This document shows, one piece after another, positions 8,110 to 16,713 of a DNA stretch of 64,000 nucleotides (position 1 is the stretch's first letter; each line of letters begins with the position of its first letter). The stretch spans positions 1 to 64,000 of the forward strand of contig JBOFEN010000035.1 of assembly GCA_051648105.1 (NCBI GenBank). Reading direction: 5' to 3'. The DNA is from UBA7332 sp051648105. Lineage in GTDB: Bacteria; Bacteroidota; Bacteroidia; Bacteroidales; UBA7332. The notes below the pieces were generated by a model. It was not told where the DNA came from and searched no databases. It saw only the letters and a list, made by a program, of their open reading frames with translations. A program made the position numbers and the translations under genes.

Positions 8110-10098
8110 ATGATTAGAAGAGTATTGATGGAGAATGAGATCGAGCAACTGAAACTTCAGGGTTGTAGTTGTGTAGATTGGTCGAAGATCCAAGTTCCAG
8201 ATGGTCTATTTGGTATAGAAAGAATTCAAAATGTTTTATTCTCAGGAGATGTCCTTCTGGGTAGTTTTATTAATGTGATATCACAGAAGGGAGGTATTGA
8301 ACAGCCTTGTGGTATTTATAATGCAAGGATTCATAACTGCTCAATAGGGGATAATGTATTAATACAGAATATAGCGCAGGGAATTGCAAACTATGATATA
8401 GAGTCTGATGTGCAGATTGTGAATACTCGCTCCTTGGTCGTGGATGGGGTGTCTACATTTGGTAATGGTTGTGGAGTTGCTGTATTAAATGAGACTGGTG
8501 GTAGAGAGGTTCGTATATTTGAGGGACTATCATCTCATTTAGCATATATATTGGTGCTTTATAGACATCGACCAGAAGCTATCGCACAGCTAAATAGAAT
8601 GATTGACATCAGAGTAGAACAGCTTGCTTCAAATAGGGGGCATGTCGGGAGTGGTGCAGTGATTCTTGATTGTGGGGAGATAATTAATGTTAGGATTGGT
8701 TCTTGTGCTAAGGTTGTTGGTGCAACATCTATTAGCGAAGGAACTATTATAAGTGAGGAGTGTGCTCCATCAACAATAGGTCAAGGGGTGATAGCTCACC
8801 ATTTTATTCTTTGCGACTCTTCCTCTATAACGGATGGAGCGATAGTAGAGAAGTGTTTTGTTGGACAAGGATGTCAGATTGGTAAGCAGTATTCAGCAGA
8901 GAACTCTTTATTCTTTGCAAACTGCATGGGGATGCATGGAGAGGCTTGTTCAATCTTTGCTGGACCATACACAGTTACTCACCATAAGTCTACACTTCTT
9001 ATAGCAGGTTACTTCTCATTTTTGAATGCAGGTAGTGGTTCAAATCAGAGTAATCATATGTATAAGCTTGGTCCTATTCACCAAGGTGTGGTTGAAAGAG
9101 GTTCAAAAACCTCAAGTGACTCATACATATTATGGCCTGCAAAGATTGGTGCATTCTCAGTAGTAATGGGTAGACATTATCAACATTCTGATACCTCAGA
9201 TATGCCTTTTTCATACTTAATAGAGAAAGAGAGTCGCTCTTACCTTGTTCCTGCTGCAAATTTGAGAAGTGTAGGAACGGTCAGAGATGCTAAGAAGTGG
9301 CCTAAAAGGGATAAGCGTAAGGGTAGTGTTAAACTTGATATGATCAACTTTAATCTTCTGAGTCCTTACACTATTCAAAAGATGGTACATGGTGAGGAGA
9401 TTCTAAAGCAATTATTGCTGACCTCTGGAGAGGGGAATGATTATTATAGCTTCCAGAATACGAGTATAAAGTCATCTTCTCTACGAAAGGGTATTAAGCT
9501 TTACTCAATGGGTATTACTAAATTCTTGGGTAACTCAATCCTTAGCCGCTTGGGTGATGAGACCTTTTTCTCGGATGATCAAATGAGATCTGTACTTCGT
9601 CCAGATAGTGAGATAGGAATGGGTGATTGGGTAGATCTTTCTGGATTGATAGCCCCAAAGAGTGTTGTTGATAATCTACTTGATAGGATAGAGTCGGCTG
9701 ATTTATCACTTGATGATATTCATTCTGAATTTGCCGCAATTCATTCTAACTATTATGGTTATGAGTGGAGCTGGGCTTGTAATGAGATAACTAAGAGGAT
9801 TGGTAAATCAATTGATCAGATCACTGCTAGTGATGTTATTTCTCTAATAGAGTGTTGGAGGGATAGTGTTGTGGGGCTTGATAAGGAGCTATATGCTGAT
9901 GCTAAGAAGGAGTTTACATTGGTGCAGCGCACTGGTTTTGGTATTGATGGTGATGAGGAGGATAGTCGACTAGACTTTGAGTCTGTAAGGGGAGAGTTTG
10001 AGAAGAATGATTTTGTTACAGATGTGCTAGAGCATATAGAGGCTAAATCTAAGTTGGGTGAGTTGGCTATTAATCGTCTTCGTCCTTTGACCAGGTGA
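8110..10098 (+). CDS. DUF4954 family protein, left-handed beta-helix
   Basis: A 662-residue cytoplasmic protein. Residues of about 40-330 consist of hexapeptide-like turns (VNVRIGSCAKVVGATSISEGTIIS, IVEKCFVGQGCQIGKQY), the left-handed beta-helix of acyl- and nucleotidyltransferases such as GlmU. The C-terminal 250 residues are helical. I assign it to the Bacteroidetes family DUF4954, whose function is not established. An alternative ATG at 8128 (MENEIEQL) is equally plausible. It ends 47 bases before glmS, so a link to amino-sugar or UDP-sugar metabolism is an inference from fold plus context. Confidence 0.8.
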   Translation: MIRRVLMENEIEQLKLQGCSCVDWSKIQVPDGLFGIERIQNVLFSGDVLLGSFINVISQKGGIEQPCGIYNARIHNCSIGDNVLIQNIAQGIANYDIESDVQIVNTRSLVVDGVSTFGNGCGVAVLNETGGREVRIFEGLSSHLAYILVLYRHRPEAIAQLNRMIDIRVEQLASNRGHVGSGAVILDCGEIINVRIGSCAKVVGATSISEGTIISEECAPSTIGQGVIAHHFILCDSSSITDGAIVEKCFVGQGCQIGKQYSAENSLFFANCMGMHGEACSIFAGPYTVTHHKSTLLIAGYFSFLNAGSGSNQSNHMYKLGPIHQGVVERGSKTSSDSYILWPAKIGAFSVVMGRHYQHSDTSDMPFSYLIEKESRSYLVPAANLRSVGTVRDAKKWPKRDKRKGSVKLDMINFNLLSPYTIQKMVHGEEILKQLLLTSGEGNDYYSFQNTSIKSSSLRKGIKLYSMGITKFLGNSILSRLGDETFFSDDQMRSVLRPDSEIGMGDWVDLSGLIAPKSVVDNLLDRIESADLSLDDIHSEFAAIHSNYYGYEWSWACNEITKRIGKSIDQITASDVISLIECWRDSVVGLDKELYADAKKEFTLVQRTGFGIDGDEEDSRLDFESVRGEFEKNDFVTDVLEHIEAKSKLGELAINRLRPLTR

Positions 10099-10145
10099 GG
10101 GTATTAAGTATTTAAGGTTTAAATCAAAAATAACTATATAATTAT

Positions 10146-11990
10146 ATGTGTGGAATTGTTGCATATTTGGGGTATAGAGAGGCATACCCAATATTGATAA
10201 AAGGTCTTCAAAGATTGGAGTATCGTGGGTATGATAGTGCTGGAGTTGCTATGATTAATGCTCAGGGTGATTTAAATGTATATAAGGCTAAGGGTAAGGT
10301 TAAGAATTTAGAGCAAGCTGCAGCAAGCCAAGATACGACTGGAGGAATTGGGATAGCTCATACTCGCTGGGCCACTCATGGTGAGCCTAACAATGTTAAT
10401 GCTCACCCACACTCATCTATGGCAGGTAATCTAGCACTTATTCACAATGGTATCATAGAGAACTATGCAGTTATAAAGAGTAAATTAGAGCAGGAGGGTT
10501 ATAAGTTTCAAAGTAGTACAGATACAGAGGTGTTGGTTCATCTAATAGATTATGTGATGGAGTCAAACCAGTGTTCTCTAGAGCGTGCAGTGCAACTATC
10601 GTTGAGCCAAGTTGTCGGAGCTTATGCAATTGCTATTCTTGATAAGAGTAACCCAAATACTCTTATAGCAGCTCGTAAGAGTAGTCCTTTGGTTATTGGT
10701 ATTGGAGAAAATGAGTTCTTCTTGGCTTCTGATGCAACTCCTATTGTAGAATACACAAAAGAGGTAGTGTATGTGAATGATGATGAGATTGCAATACTTG
10801 AGTTGGGCAGAGATCTTCGTATTACTGACTTTAAGAGTGTTGATAAGACGCCTCAAGTAACGCGTCTTGAGTTAAGTATTAGTCAATTAGAGAGAGGTAA
10901 TTACCCTCACTTTATGCTAAAGGAGATCTTTGAGCAGCCAAAAACAATACTTGATTGTATGAAGGGTAGAGTAAATGTGGAAAGCAATGATGTAATCCTC
11001 TCTGGAGTGCTTGATAATATAGATAAGTTTAGAAGTGCTCGTAGGATTATATTCGTTGCTTGTGGAACATCTTGGCACTCTGCACTTATTGGCGAACATC
11101 TTATAGAGAGCTACTGTCGAATTCCTGTTGAGGTGGAGTACGCTTCGGAGTTTAGGTACCGTAATCCTGTTATCTATCCTGATGATATTGTTATAGCTCT
11201 TTCACAATCGGGAGAAACGGCCGACACACTTGCTGCAATTGAGCTAGCTAGAGAGAAGGGTGCTTTTATTTATGGGATTTGTAACGCAGTGGGATCTTCA
11301 ATTGCTCGTAATACGCATTCGGGTTCATACATTCATGTTGGTCCAGAGATTGGAGTTGCATCTACAAAGGCATTCACTGGGCAAGTTACTGTTCTTGTAA
11401 TGCTAGCCCTTACAATAGCAAAGTCTTTAGGAACGATAGAGCAAGATTTGGTTGAGTCGACTATCTCAGAGCTAAAGCGTATTCCATCTAAGATAGAGGC
11501 AATATTGAAGAAGGATGATGAGATACGTAGCTTCTCAACAATTTTCACGTATGCGCGCAATTTTATTTATCTAGGTCGTAGCGCAAACTATCCTGTTGCA
11601 CTTGAAGGAGCTCTCAAGCTTAAGGAGATATCGTATATTCACGCAGAGGGATATCCAGCTGCAGAGATGAAGCACGGTCCTATTGCACTTATCGACTCGG
11701 AGATGCCTGTTGTTGTAATTGCAACAAAGAATGCTCTTTATGAGAAGGTAATAAGTAATATTCAAGAGATAAAGGCAAGGCAGGGTAGGGTCATTGCAAT
11801 AGTAACAGAGGGTGATCAAGTGGTACGTGATCTTGCTGATTACTCTATTGAGGTGCCGTCTACTCTAGAGATGTTAGATCCGCTCCTTTCAGTTATTCCA
11901 CTTCAGTTGCTATCTTACCATATTGCAGTTACAAGAGGAATGGATGTTGATCAACCTAGAAACTTGGCAAAATCAGTTACAGTAGAATAA
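10146..11990 (+). CDS. glmS: Glutamine--fructose-6-phosphate aminotransferase (isomerising)
   Basis: Makes glucosamine-6-phosphate from fructose-6-phosphate and glutamine, the first step to UDP-GlcNAc for peptidoglycan and LPS. The 614-residue length is standard. After Met removal Cys2 (MCGIVAYLG) is the glutaminase nucleophile. The glutaminase domain (to about 240) has RLEYRGYDSAG and HTRWATHG. Two SIS domains follow, with CGTSWHSAL and SQSGETADT in the first and YPAAEMKHGPIALID near the second. The terminal AKSVTVE matches the conserved sugar-site tail. No upstream ribozyme or riboswitch is visible. The gene follows the DUF4954 gene and ends at a terminator. Confidence 0.97.
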   Translation: MCGIVAYLGYREAYPILIKGLQRLEYRGYDSAGVAMINAQGDLNVYKAKGKVKNLEQAAASQDTTGGIGIAHTRWATHGEPNNVNAHPHSSMAGNLALIHNGIIENYAVIKSKLEQEGYKFQSSTDTEVLVHLIDYVMESNQCSLERAVQLSLSQVVGAYAIAILDKSNPNTLIAARKSSPLVIGIGENEFFLASDATPIVEYTKEVVYVNDDEIAILELGRDLRITDFKSVDKTPQVTRLELSISQLERGNYPHFMLKEIFEQPKTILDCMKGRVNVESNDVILSGVLDNIDKFRSARRIIFVACGTSWHSALIGEHLIESYCRIPVEVEYASEFRYRNPVIYPDDIVIALSQSGETADTLAAIELAREKGAFIYGICNAVGSSIARNTHSGSYIHVGPEIGVASTKAFTGQVTVLVMLALTIAKSLGTIEQDLVESTISELKRIPSKIEAILKKDDEIRSFSTIFTYARNFIYLGRSANYPVALEGALKLKEISYIHAEGYPAAEMKHGPIALIDSEMPVVVIATKNALYEKVISNIQEIKARQGRVIAIVTEGDQVVRDLADYSIEVPSTLEMLDPLLSVIPLQLLSYHIAVTRGMDVDQPRNLAKSVTVE

Positions 11991-12010
11991 TATTACTAAA
12001 ATATATTAAA

Positions 12011-12045
12011 ACGGGGTGAAAGAGATGTTTTTCACTCCGTTTTTG
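12011..12045 (+). terminator. Terminator after glmS
   Basis: ACGGGGTGAA (12011-12020) pairs with TTCACTCCGT (12031-12040) with one G-T wobble, followed by TTTT. Confidence 0.85.
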
Positions 12046-12091
12046 TATGGATATCGAAATAATTGTTTACATTGCGACAAAATAGGGAACT

Positions 12092-12460
12092 ATGAACTAC
12101 TTAGCTTGGCTGTTCGTAGTAGTTATCTGGAGCGGCTTTCTGAACACTCAAACAGCACCAATATTTTCTCAGAAGAGTAGGAGTGAGTACAGTAATAGTA
12201 GGGGCGTTCAAGTTAACTATGATACATTTCTTAATCATACAAGTTTCACCTTTTCCGATTCAGGAGAGAAGGGTGAGATAGAGATTTTTGATTTGGTAGG
12301 ACAACGGGTTAGACTTATCGAATTTAAGTCAAGGTCACCTAGGCCAATTATATGGGACGGAAAGAGTGATAAGGGGGTAGTTGTCTCTAATGGGGCATAT
12401 ATCTATCGCTTTACCCAAGGTAAGCGCACATACAGTGGAAAAATAATAAGAAAGAGATAA
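12092..12460 (+). CDS. Small secreted protein with FlgD-like / T9SS-type C-terminal domain
   Basis: A 122-residue protein: hydrophobic N-terminal segment (1-25), short linker, then a domain IEIFDLVGQRVRLIE ... PIIWDGKSDKGVVVSNGAYIYRFTQGKRTYSGKIIRKR. That block matches the FlgD-type Ig-like fold and the T9SS C-terminal sorting domains (motifs WDGK, GAYIYR, final basic strand). Here there is no large passenger domain, only signal, about 40 residues and the sorting-like domain. It may be a remnant of a larger secreted protein or a small surface adaptor. The DUF1015 gene starts 34 bases downstream, suggesting cotranscription. Confidence 0.6.
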   Translation: MNYLAWLFVVVIWSGFLNTQTAPIFSQKSRSEYSNSRGVQVNYDTFLNHTSFTFSDSGEKGEIEIFDLVGQRVRLIEFKSRSPRPIIWDGKSDKGVVVSNGAYIYRFTQGKRTYSGKIIRKR

Positions 12461-12494
12461 TCTAATAATAATCTAATAACCAGTATTTAAAGAC

Positions 12495-13736
12495 ATGGCA
12501 AGAATTAAACCTTTCAAAGGATTGCGTCCTCCGCAATCGATGGTAGAGCAAGTAGCTTCACGACCTTATGATGTATTGAGCTCAGAAGAGGCTCGAAAAG
12601 AGGCTGAAGGTAACGAAAAGTCTCTATACCATATCATCAAACCCGAAATTGATTTTCCTATTGGTTATGACGAGCATGCAGAGCCTGTTTATGATAAAGC
12701 ATTAGAGAACTTTACTCTATTCCAAGATAAAGGTTTCTTGGTACAAGATGAGAAGGAGTACTATTATGTTTATGCTCAGACTATGGATGGTCGTACTCAG
12801 TATGGTTTGTGTGTTTGTGCCCATGTGGATGACTATATGAGCGGAGCTATCCGTAAGCATGAGTTGACTAGAAGAGATAAAGAAGAGGATAGAATGAAGC
12901 ATGTTCGAGTGAACAATGCAAACATGGAGCCTGTGTTCTTTGCATTCCCAAAACAACTAGAGATTGATCAAATAATAAAAGAGACGGTTAAGGCAACACC
13001 TGAATATAACTTTACCTCTGTTGATGGAATTGGACATCACTTTTGGGTGATCAAAGATGCTGCTGTTAATAGTAGAGTTACAGAGCTATTTGCTGATATG
13101 CCTTATCTATATATTGCAGATGGTCACCACCGTACAGCTGCTGCTGCATTAGTAGGAGCTGAAAAGGGTAGAAATAATCCTAATCATACGGGAGATGAAG
13201 AGTATAACTTCTTCCTAGCTGTATGTTTCCCAGATGATCAACTTAGAATTATTGACTACAACAGAGTTGTAACTGATCTTAATGGACTTTCAGTTGATCA
13301 GTTTTTATCTAAATTAGAAAAGGATTTCACTGTGGTATGTAAGGGTGATGAGATCTATAAGCCATGCTGCTTACACAACTTCTCACTATATGTAGATGGT
13401 AAATGGTACTCATTGACAGCAAAGGAGGGAAGATTTACTAATGATCCTATTGGAGTTCTAGATGTAACTGTATCTTCTAACTTGATCCTTCACGATATCC
13501 TAGGTATAGATGATCTTCGTAGTTCAAAGAGAGTAGACTTCGTTGGTGGAATTAGAGGGCTTGGAGAGTTGAAGAAACGAGTTGACTCAGGAGAGATGGC
13601 AGCAGCATTAGCGCTATATCCTGTATCTATGAAGCAATTGATGGATATTGCAGATACTGGAAATATTATGCCTCCAAAGACAACTTGGTTTGAACCTAAG
13701 TTAAGATCAGGATTAGTTGTTCACAAGTTAGATTAA
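12495..13736 (+). CDS. DUF1015 family protein
   Basis: A 413-residue soluble protein of the DUF1015 family, recognised by the N-terminal IKPFKGLRPP ... VASRPYDVLSSEEAR, the central IRKHELTRRDKEEDRMKH and LYIADGHHRTAAA (His-His-Arg, likely active site). The family often sits beside serine-biosynthesis genes in Bacteroidetes; serA and serC are not visible here. Biochemical activity is not established to my knowledge. Length is normal, and the gene ends at a strong terminator. Confidence 0.88.
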   Translation: MARIKPFKGLRPPQSMVEQVASRPYDVLSSEEARKEAEGNEKSLYHIIKPEIDFPIGYDEHAEPVYDKALENFTLFQDKGFLVQDEKEYYYVYAQTMDGRTQYGLCVCAHVDDYMSGAIRKHELTRRDKEEDRMKHVRVNNANMEPVFFAFPKQLEIDQIIKETVKATPEYNFTSVDGIGHHFWVIKDAAVNSRVTELFADMPYLYIADGHHRTAAAALVGAEKGRNNPNHTGDEEYNFFLAVCFPDDQLRIIDYNRVVTDLNGLSVDQFLSKLEKDFTVVCKGDEIYKPCCLHNFSLYVDGKWYSLTAKEGRFTNDPIGVLDVTVSSNLILHDILGIDDLRSSKRVDFVGGIRGLGELKKRVDSGEMAAALALYPVSMKQLMDIADTGNIMPPKTTWFEPKLRSGLVVHKLD

Positions 13737-13779
13737 TAGCTTTTGATAGCTTTTACCACAGTATAATAAAGTCATAAAG

Positions 13780-13821
13780 ATAGGGCTGATTTCACCATAG
13801 TGAGATCGGTCCTATTTTTTT
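13780..13821 (+). terminator. Terminator after DUF1015 gene
   Basis: ATAGGGCTGATTTCAC (13780-13795) pairs with GTGAGATCGGTCCTAT (13800-13815) allowing G-T wobbles, loop CATA, followed by six Ts. Confidence 0.88.
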
Positions 13822-13823
13822 GT

Positions 13824-13831
13824 TACCTTTG
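13824..13831 (+). promoter_or_regulatory. Putative -7 element for the methyltransferase gene
   Basis: TACCTTTG matches TAnnTTTG and lies 25 bases before the ATG at 13857, right after the preceding terminator, so the next gene probably has its own promoter. Confidence 0.45.
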
Positions 13832-13856
13832 CTATATCTTTATAATGCAATAAATA

Positions 13857-15047
13857 ATGGAGTTTACACAAGAGTTATTTCAATTCATCGAGGATCACAT
13901 TAGTGAAGATCCCTCTAGATTAATCCTTAATGCAAAGAGATATCCTAATATTGATGTTCCATTTTGTGTTGAGCAGATAATCGTTAGGCGTCAAGTGAAG
14001 GATAAACTCCCATCTTGGTCAAAGAATCCCAAAATGCTTTTCCCATCTAAATTGGCATCAGAGCAGTGTTCGTCCGAACTTGCAGCAAAGTATAAGCAGA
14101 GATTGGTTATGGCTGCTAGATCAGGGTGTGATCTAACAGGAGGTCTTGGTATAGACTCCTCTTTTTTAGCACAAGGTTGTGAGAAGTTTTATTACTTTGA
14201 GCGTTTCCCTTTATATTGTCAGGTGGCAAAGCATAATTTCAATGAGTTAGGTCTAAATCAAATAGAGGTTATAGAAGGTGATTCAACAAAGCTTTTTGAG
14301 TCATTGCCGCAACTTGATTTTATATATGTTGATCCAGCTCGTAGATCAGATTGCAATAAGCGAATATTCGAATTGACTGATTGCGAACCAGATGTGTCTG
14401 CTCTATACTATACTTTGCTCAATAAGGCAAAAAGACTCATAGTAAAGCTCTCGCCAATGGCAGATATAAACAGAGTTGTTGAGATATTACCAGATACAAT
14501 AGAGATACACGTAGTATCGGTTAAGAACGAATGTAAGGAGTTGTTAGTGGTAGTTGAGCAGCGCAATGCAGGAGAGGTTATTGATCCACCGATATATTGT
14601 GTTAACTTTTCAACAAATGGAGAGGAGAGCTTCTTATTTACTCGTCAAGAAGAGAAAGAGGCACAGAATATATATGTTACAAAACCTGAGTTGTATCTCT
14701 ATGAACCGAATGTGTCTCTTCTAAAGGCAGGAGCATTTAAGACCATAGTTACAAGATATAGATTAAAGAAACTCCATAAGCATAGTCATCTCTATACCTC
14801 TGATGAATTGATAGAGGGTTTTCCGGGTAGACGCTTCCGAATTGAATCTACCGAATTCTTTTCAAAGAAGTGGTTGCAAGGGGCTTTGAAAGTATCGCCT
14901 CAAGCTAATATTGCAACTAGAAACTTCCCTATGAGTGTTGAAGAGTTACGAAAACGTTCTAAAATATCTGATGGAGGTGAGCTATATCTTTTTGCAACGA
15001 CAATGGCTGATGATCAAAAGGTGATAATCTATTCTCGTAAAGTGTAG
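13857..15047 (+). CDS. Class I SAM-dependent methyltransferase, PG_1098/THUMP-like type
   Basis: A 396-residue cytoplasmic protein. The SAM-binding motif DLTGGLGIDSSFLA (about residues 93-106), the acidic motif YYFERFP and the catalytic-type loop DFIYVDPARR (about 154-163) identify a Rossmann methyltransferase. The C-terminal part (about 290-390) matches the THUMP-like domain seen in the P. gingivalis PG_1098 family. DPARR resembles the DPPY-type motif of N-methyltransferases, so an RNA base is a likely target; the substrate is unknown. Confidence 0.82.
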   Translation: MEFTQELFQFIEDHISEDPSRLILNAKRYPNIDVPFCVEQIIVRRQVKDKLPSWSKNPKMLFPSKLASEQCSSELAAKYKQRLVMAARSGCDLTGGLGIDSSFLAQGCEKFYYFERFPLYCQVAKHNFNELGLNQIEVIEGDSTKLFESLPQLDFIYVDPARRSDCNKRIFELTDCEPDVSALYYTLLNKAKRLIVKLSPMADINRVVEILPDTIEIHVVSVKNECKELLVVVEQRNAGEVIDPPIYCVNFSTNGEESFLFTRQEEKEAQNIYVTKPELYLYEPNVSLLKAGAFKTIVTRYRLKKLHKHSHLYTSDELIEGFPGRRFRIESTEFFSKKWLQGALKVSPQANIATRNFPMSVEELRKRSKISDGGELYLFATTMADDQKVIIYSRKV

Positions 15048-15055
15048 TAGCTTTC

Positions 15056-15085
15056 ATTGTGTAGCATAAAAAAGAGCTATCTTTG
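15056..15085 (+). promoter_or_regulatory. Putative promoter for zinc-ribbon/FHA gene
   Basis: TATCTTTG at 15078-15085 matches TAnnTTTG; ATTG at 15056-15059 lies 18 bases upstream as a weak -33. The ATG at 15120 follows after 34 bases. Confidence 0.5.
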
Positions 15086-15119
15086 TAGTCCAATATAGAA
15101 ATTACAACTTAACTATTAT

Positions 15120-15632
15120 ATGAAGAAAATAGTATGTCCACGCTGTGATAACTTCCTCAGCTTTGACGAAACACGTTACACAGAGGGTCAAGCCTTGAGA
15201 TTTCATTGTCCTCATTGTGGTCGAAAATTCGGGATTAGAATAACCAAAAAGATAATGGAGGAGAATAATGACTTCTCTCTTGGAAGTGTAGTTATTCTAG
15301 AGAATCAATTTGGCTTTAGACAGGAGTTCCCTCTACAAATGGGTGATAATATTATTGGTCGTCGTTCAAAGGGTACAGAAGTGCAAATTGCAGTTTTAAC
15401 TTCTGATCCGAGTATGGATAGGCAGCACACTGTTGTAAATCTTAAGGAGGATAAGAATGGGAAAGTAGTATATACAATTAGGGATTTCCCTAGCATTGTA
15501 GGTACTTTTTTAGAGCAGGAGATTATAGGTAAAAATCAGAGAGTCGTTCTTAGAAAGGAGTCTAGTTTTGCAACCTTAGGAGCGACTACAATAATAGTTC
15601 GTCTGCCAGAGGGGGCATTTGACGAAGAGTAG
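15120..15632 (+). CDS. Zinc-ribbon plus FHA-domain protein
   Basis: A 170-residue soluble protein. Residues 1-40 form a zinc ribbon with Cys pairs CPRC and CPHC (MJ0042-type). Residues of about 60-165 form a forkhead-associated domain with IIGRRSKGTEVQI (GR...S) and SMDRQHTVV (the S..H phosphothreonine-recognition element). FHA domains bind phosphothreonine peptides, so it probably reads Ser/Thr phosphorylation; no kinase or phosphatase gene is adjacent. It is monocistronic between its own promoter and a strong terminator. Confidence 0.85.
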   Translation: MKKIVCPRCDNFLSFDETRYTEGQALRFHCPHCGRKFGIRITKKIMEENNDFSLGSVVILENQFGFRQEFPLQMGDNIIGRRSKGTEVQIAVLTSDPSMDRQHTVVNLKEDKNGKVVYTIRDFPSIVGTFLEQEIIGKNQRVVLRKESSFATLGATTIIVRLPEGAFDEE

Positions 15633-15653
15633 CGATAATATTTAGAGTAAGAC

Positions 15654-15704
15654 ACACCTCTGCTGTATATCTAAATAATTAGTTATACAGCAGAGGTGTT
15701 TTTT
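15654..15704 (+). terminator. Terminator after FHA gene
   Basis: Perfect 16-bp stem (15654-15669 with 15684-15699), followed by TTTTT. Confidence 0.95.
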
Positions 15705-16626
15705 GTATAGATACATGCATTTTGCTCATATAAAGTCGACTTCCTGTGCTATCACTATAGGTGTAATTACAATCACTTTCTTATTAGCTAGTTAAACTGT
15801 TGCTTGATTTAGGAAATCACTATTAATGAAACTGCAAAACTTTATCACAGAGTTTTAAATTTGGGGGTGTTGATTCAATTCTACAGAATGGGGATGCCAC
15901 TATGTATTATTCTCTGCCCCCTTTGGACTAATAGCTTGCCTCACCTTCAGAGCTAAGGTTCGTCATTAGTAAATAGTTCTATTATTTCAACTATGGATTA
16001 TGTATTTAGTATTATGAATTGTTTGTTATATCCGTGGGTAAAAAAAGTCACAGCCTTTTGGGGTAAAACCCTTTGAGTTTCCACCCAAAAGGCTGTGACT
16101 TCCTACCACTAACTCAGTGCAAAATTAGGCAGTGCCTAACTGACAATTAGCCTTAGTCTAACCACCCAAAAGCCTTAGGCTAAATCACGATTAGGTAGTG
16201 GCTAAATTTGATAGGTGATCAGTCGTTAATAATTAGTCAGATTTAACAAGTTACTATTAATGAAACGGTAAAATTATCTCACAGAGTGTTAGTTTTGATG
16301 ATTTCTATTGCCACATTGCAACACTCTTTAATAATCAGGTCTTTAAGGGTTGCAATAGGGGGTTGCAATATGTTGCAATAGGATTCTATTGCAAAAGAGA
16401 ATTTTACCTTAATATTTGGGTCATAATTTATAGATGTATTGCTATATATAGTGAACCGTTCCATTTTTTCTGCATTCACTTGTAAAATATAAGTAGCTCA
16501 TTTGTTAACACCTCATAGGGACGACAGAAAAAACGGATTTTTTTCTCACAGAGTTTGAAATTTGATGGTCTCTTACTGATTTTACAAAATGGTTAGCTCA
16601 TAAGTTTTGCTTATTGTCACAATATC
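15705..16626. other. Long non-coding gap between convergent genes
   Basis: No supportable gene in about 920 bases. The first part (15705-16036) is AT-rich and holds, at about 15822-15880, a word series (CACTATTAATGAAAC ... CACAGAGTTTTAAATTTG) that recurs diverged at about 16253-16300, again partly at 16545-16580, and in the gap at 33240-33290. The second part is the dispersed hairpin-rich repeat described separately. Confidence 0.7.
16037..16600. repeat. Dispersed hairpin-rich non-coding repeat, copy C
   Basis: Collinear with 33030-33600 with almost no net length change. The core 16109-16207 matches 33101-33199 at 93 of 99 bases without gaps. It contains an 18-bp perfect inverted repeat (16045-16062 with 16084-16101), TTAGGC-AGT-GCCTAA, AGCC-TTA-GGCT and TTGCAATAG-GATT-CTATTGCAA (16373-16394). 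No reading frame is conserved. It could be a non-autonomous mobile repeat, an RNA or a binding region; no known family was recognised. Confidence 0.85.
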
Positions 16627-16679
16627 TATTATATACAAAGAGAGAGTTTCATTTAGAAACTCTCTCTTTGTATATAATA
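16627..16679. terminator. Perfect 24-bp hairpin after the HU-TM-LysM gene
   Basis: 16627-16650 pairs perfectly with 16656-16679 around a 5-base loop ATTTA. It lies 35 bases beyond the stop of the minus-strand gene at 16714, the expected place for its terminator, but no clear T run follows on the minus strand. It may instead protect the mRNA 3' end. Confidence 0.65.
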
Positions 16680-16713
16680 ACTTAGTTGCTCTATCACCTT
16701 AGAGTGGTATTAT

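Noticed and set aside
10099..10145. glmS ribozyme or riboswitch upstream of glmS
   Set aside because: Only 47 bases separate the genes and no structured element is seen.
16279..16479. 66-residue open frame inside repeat copy C (minus strand)
   Set aside because: It overlaps hairpins of the repeat and is not kept open at the matching positions of copy D.
15705..16626. tRNA or rRNA genes in the long gaps
   Set aside because: No cloverleaf with the expected GTTC/TTCGA arm or rRNA-like block was found in any long gap.
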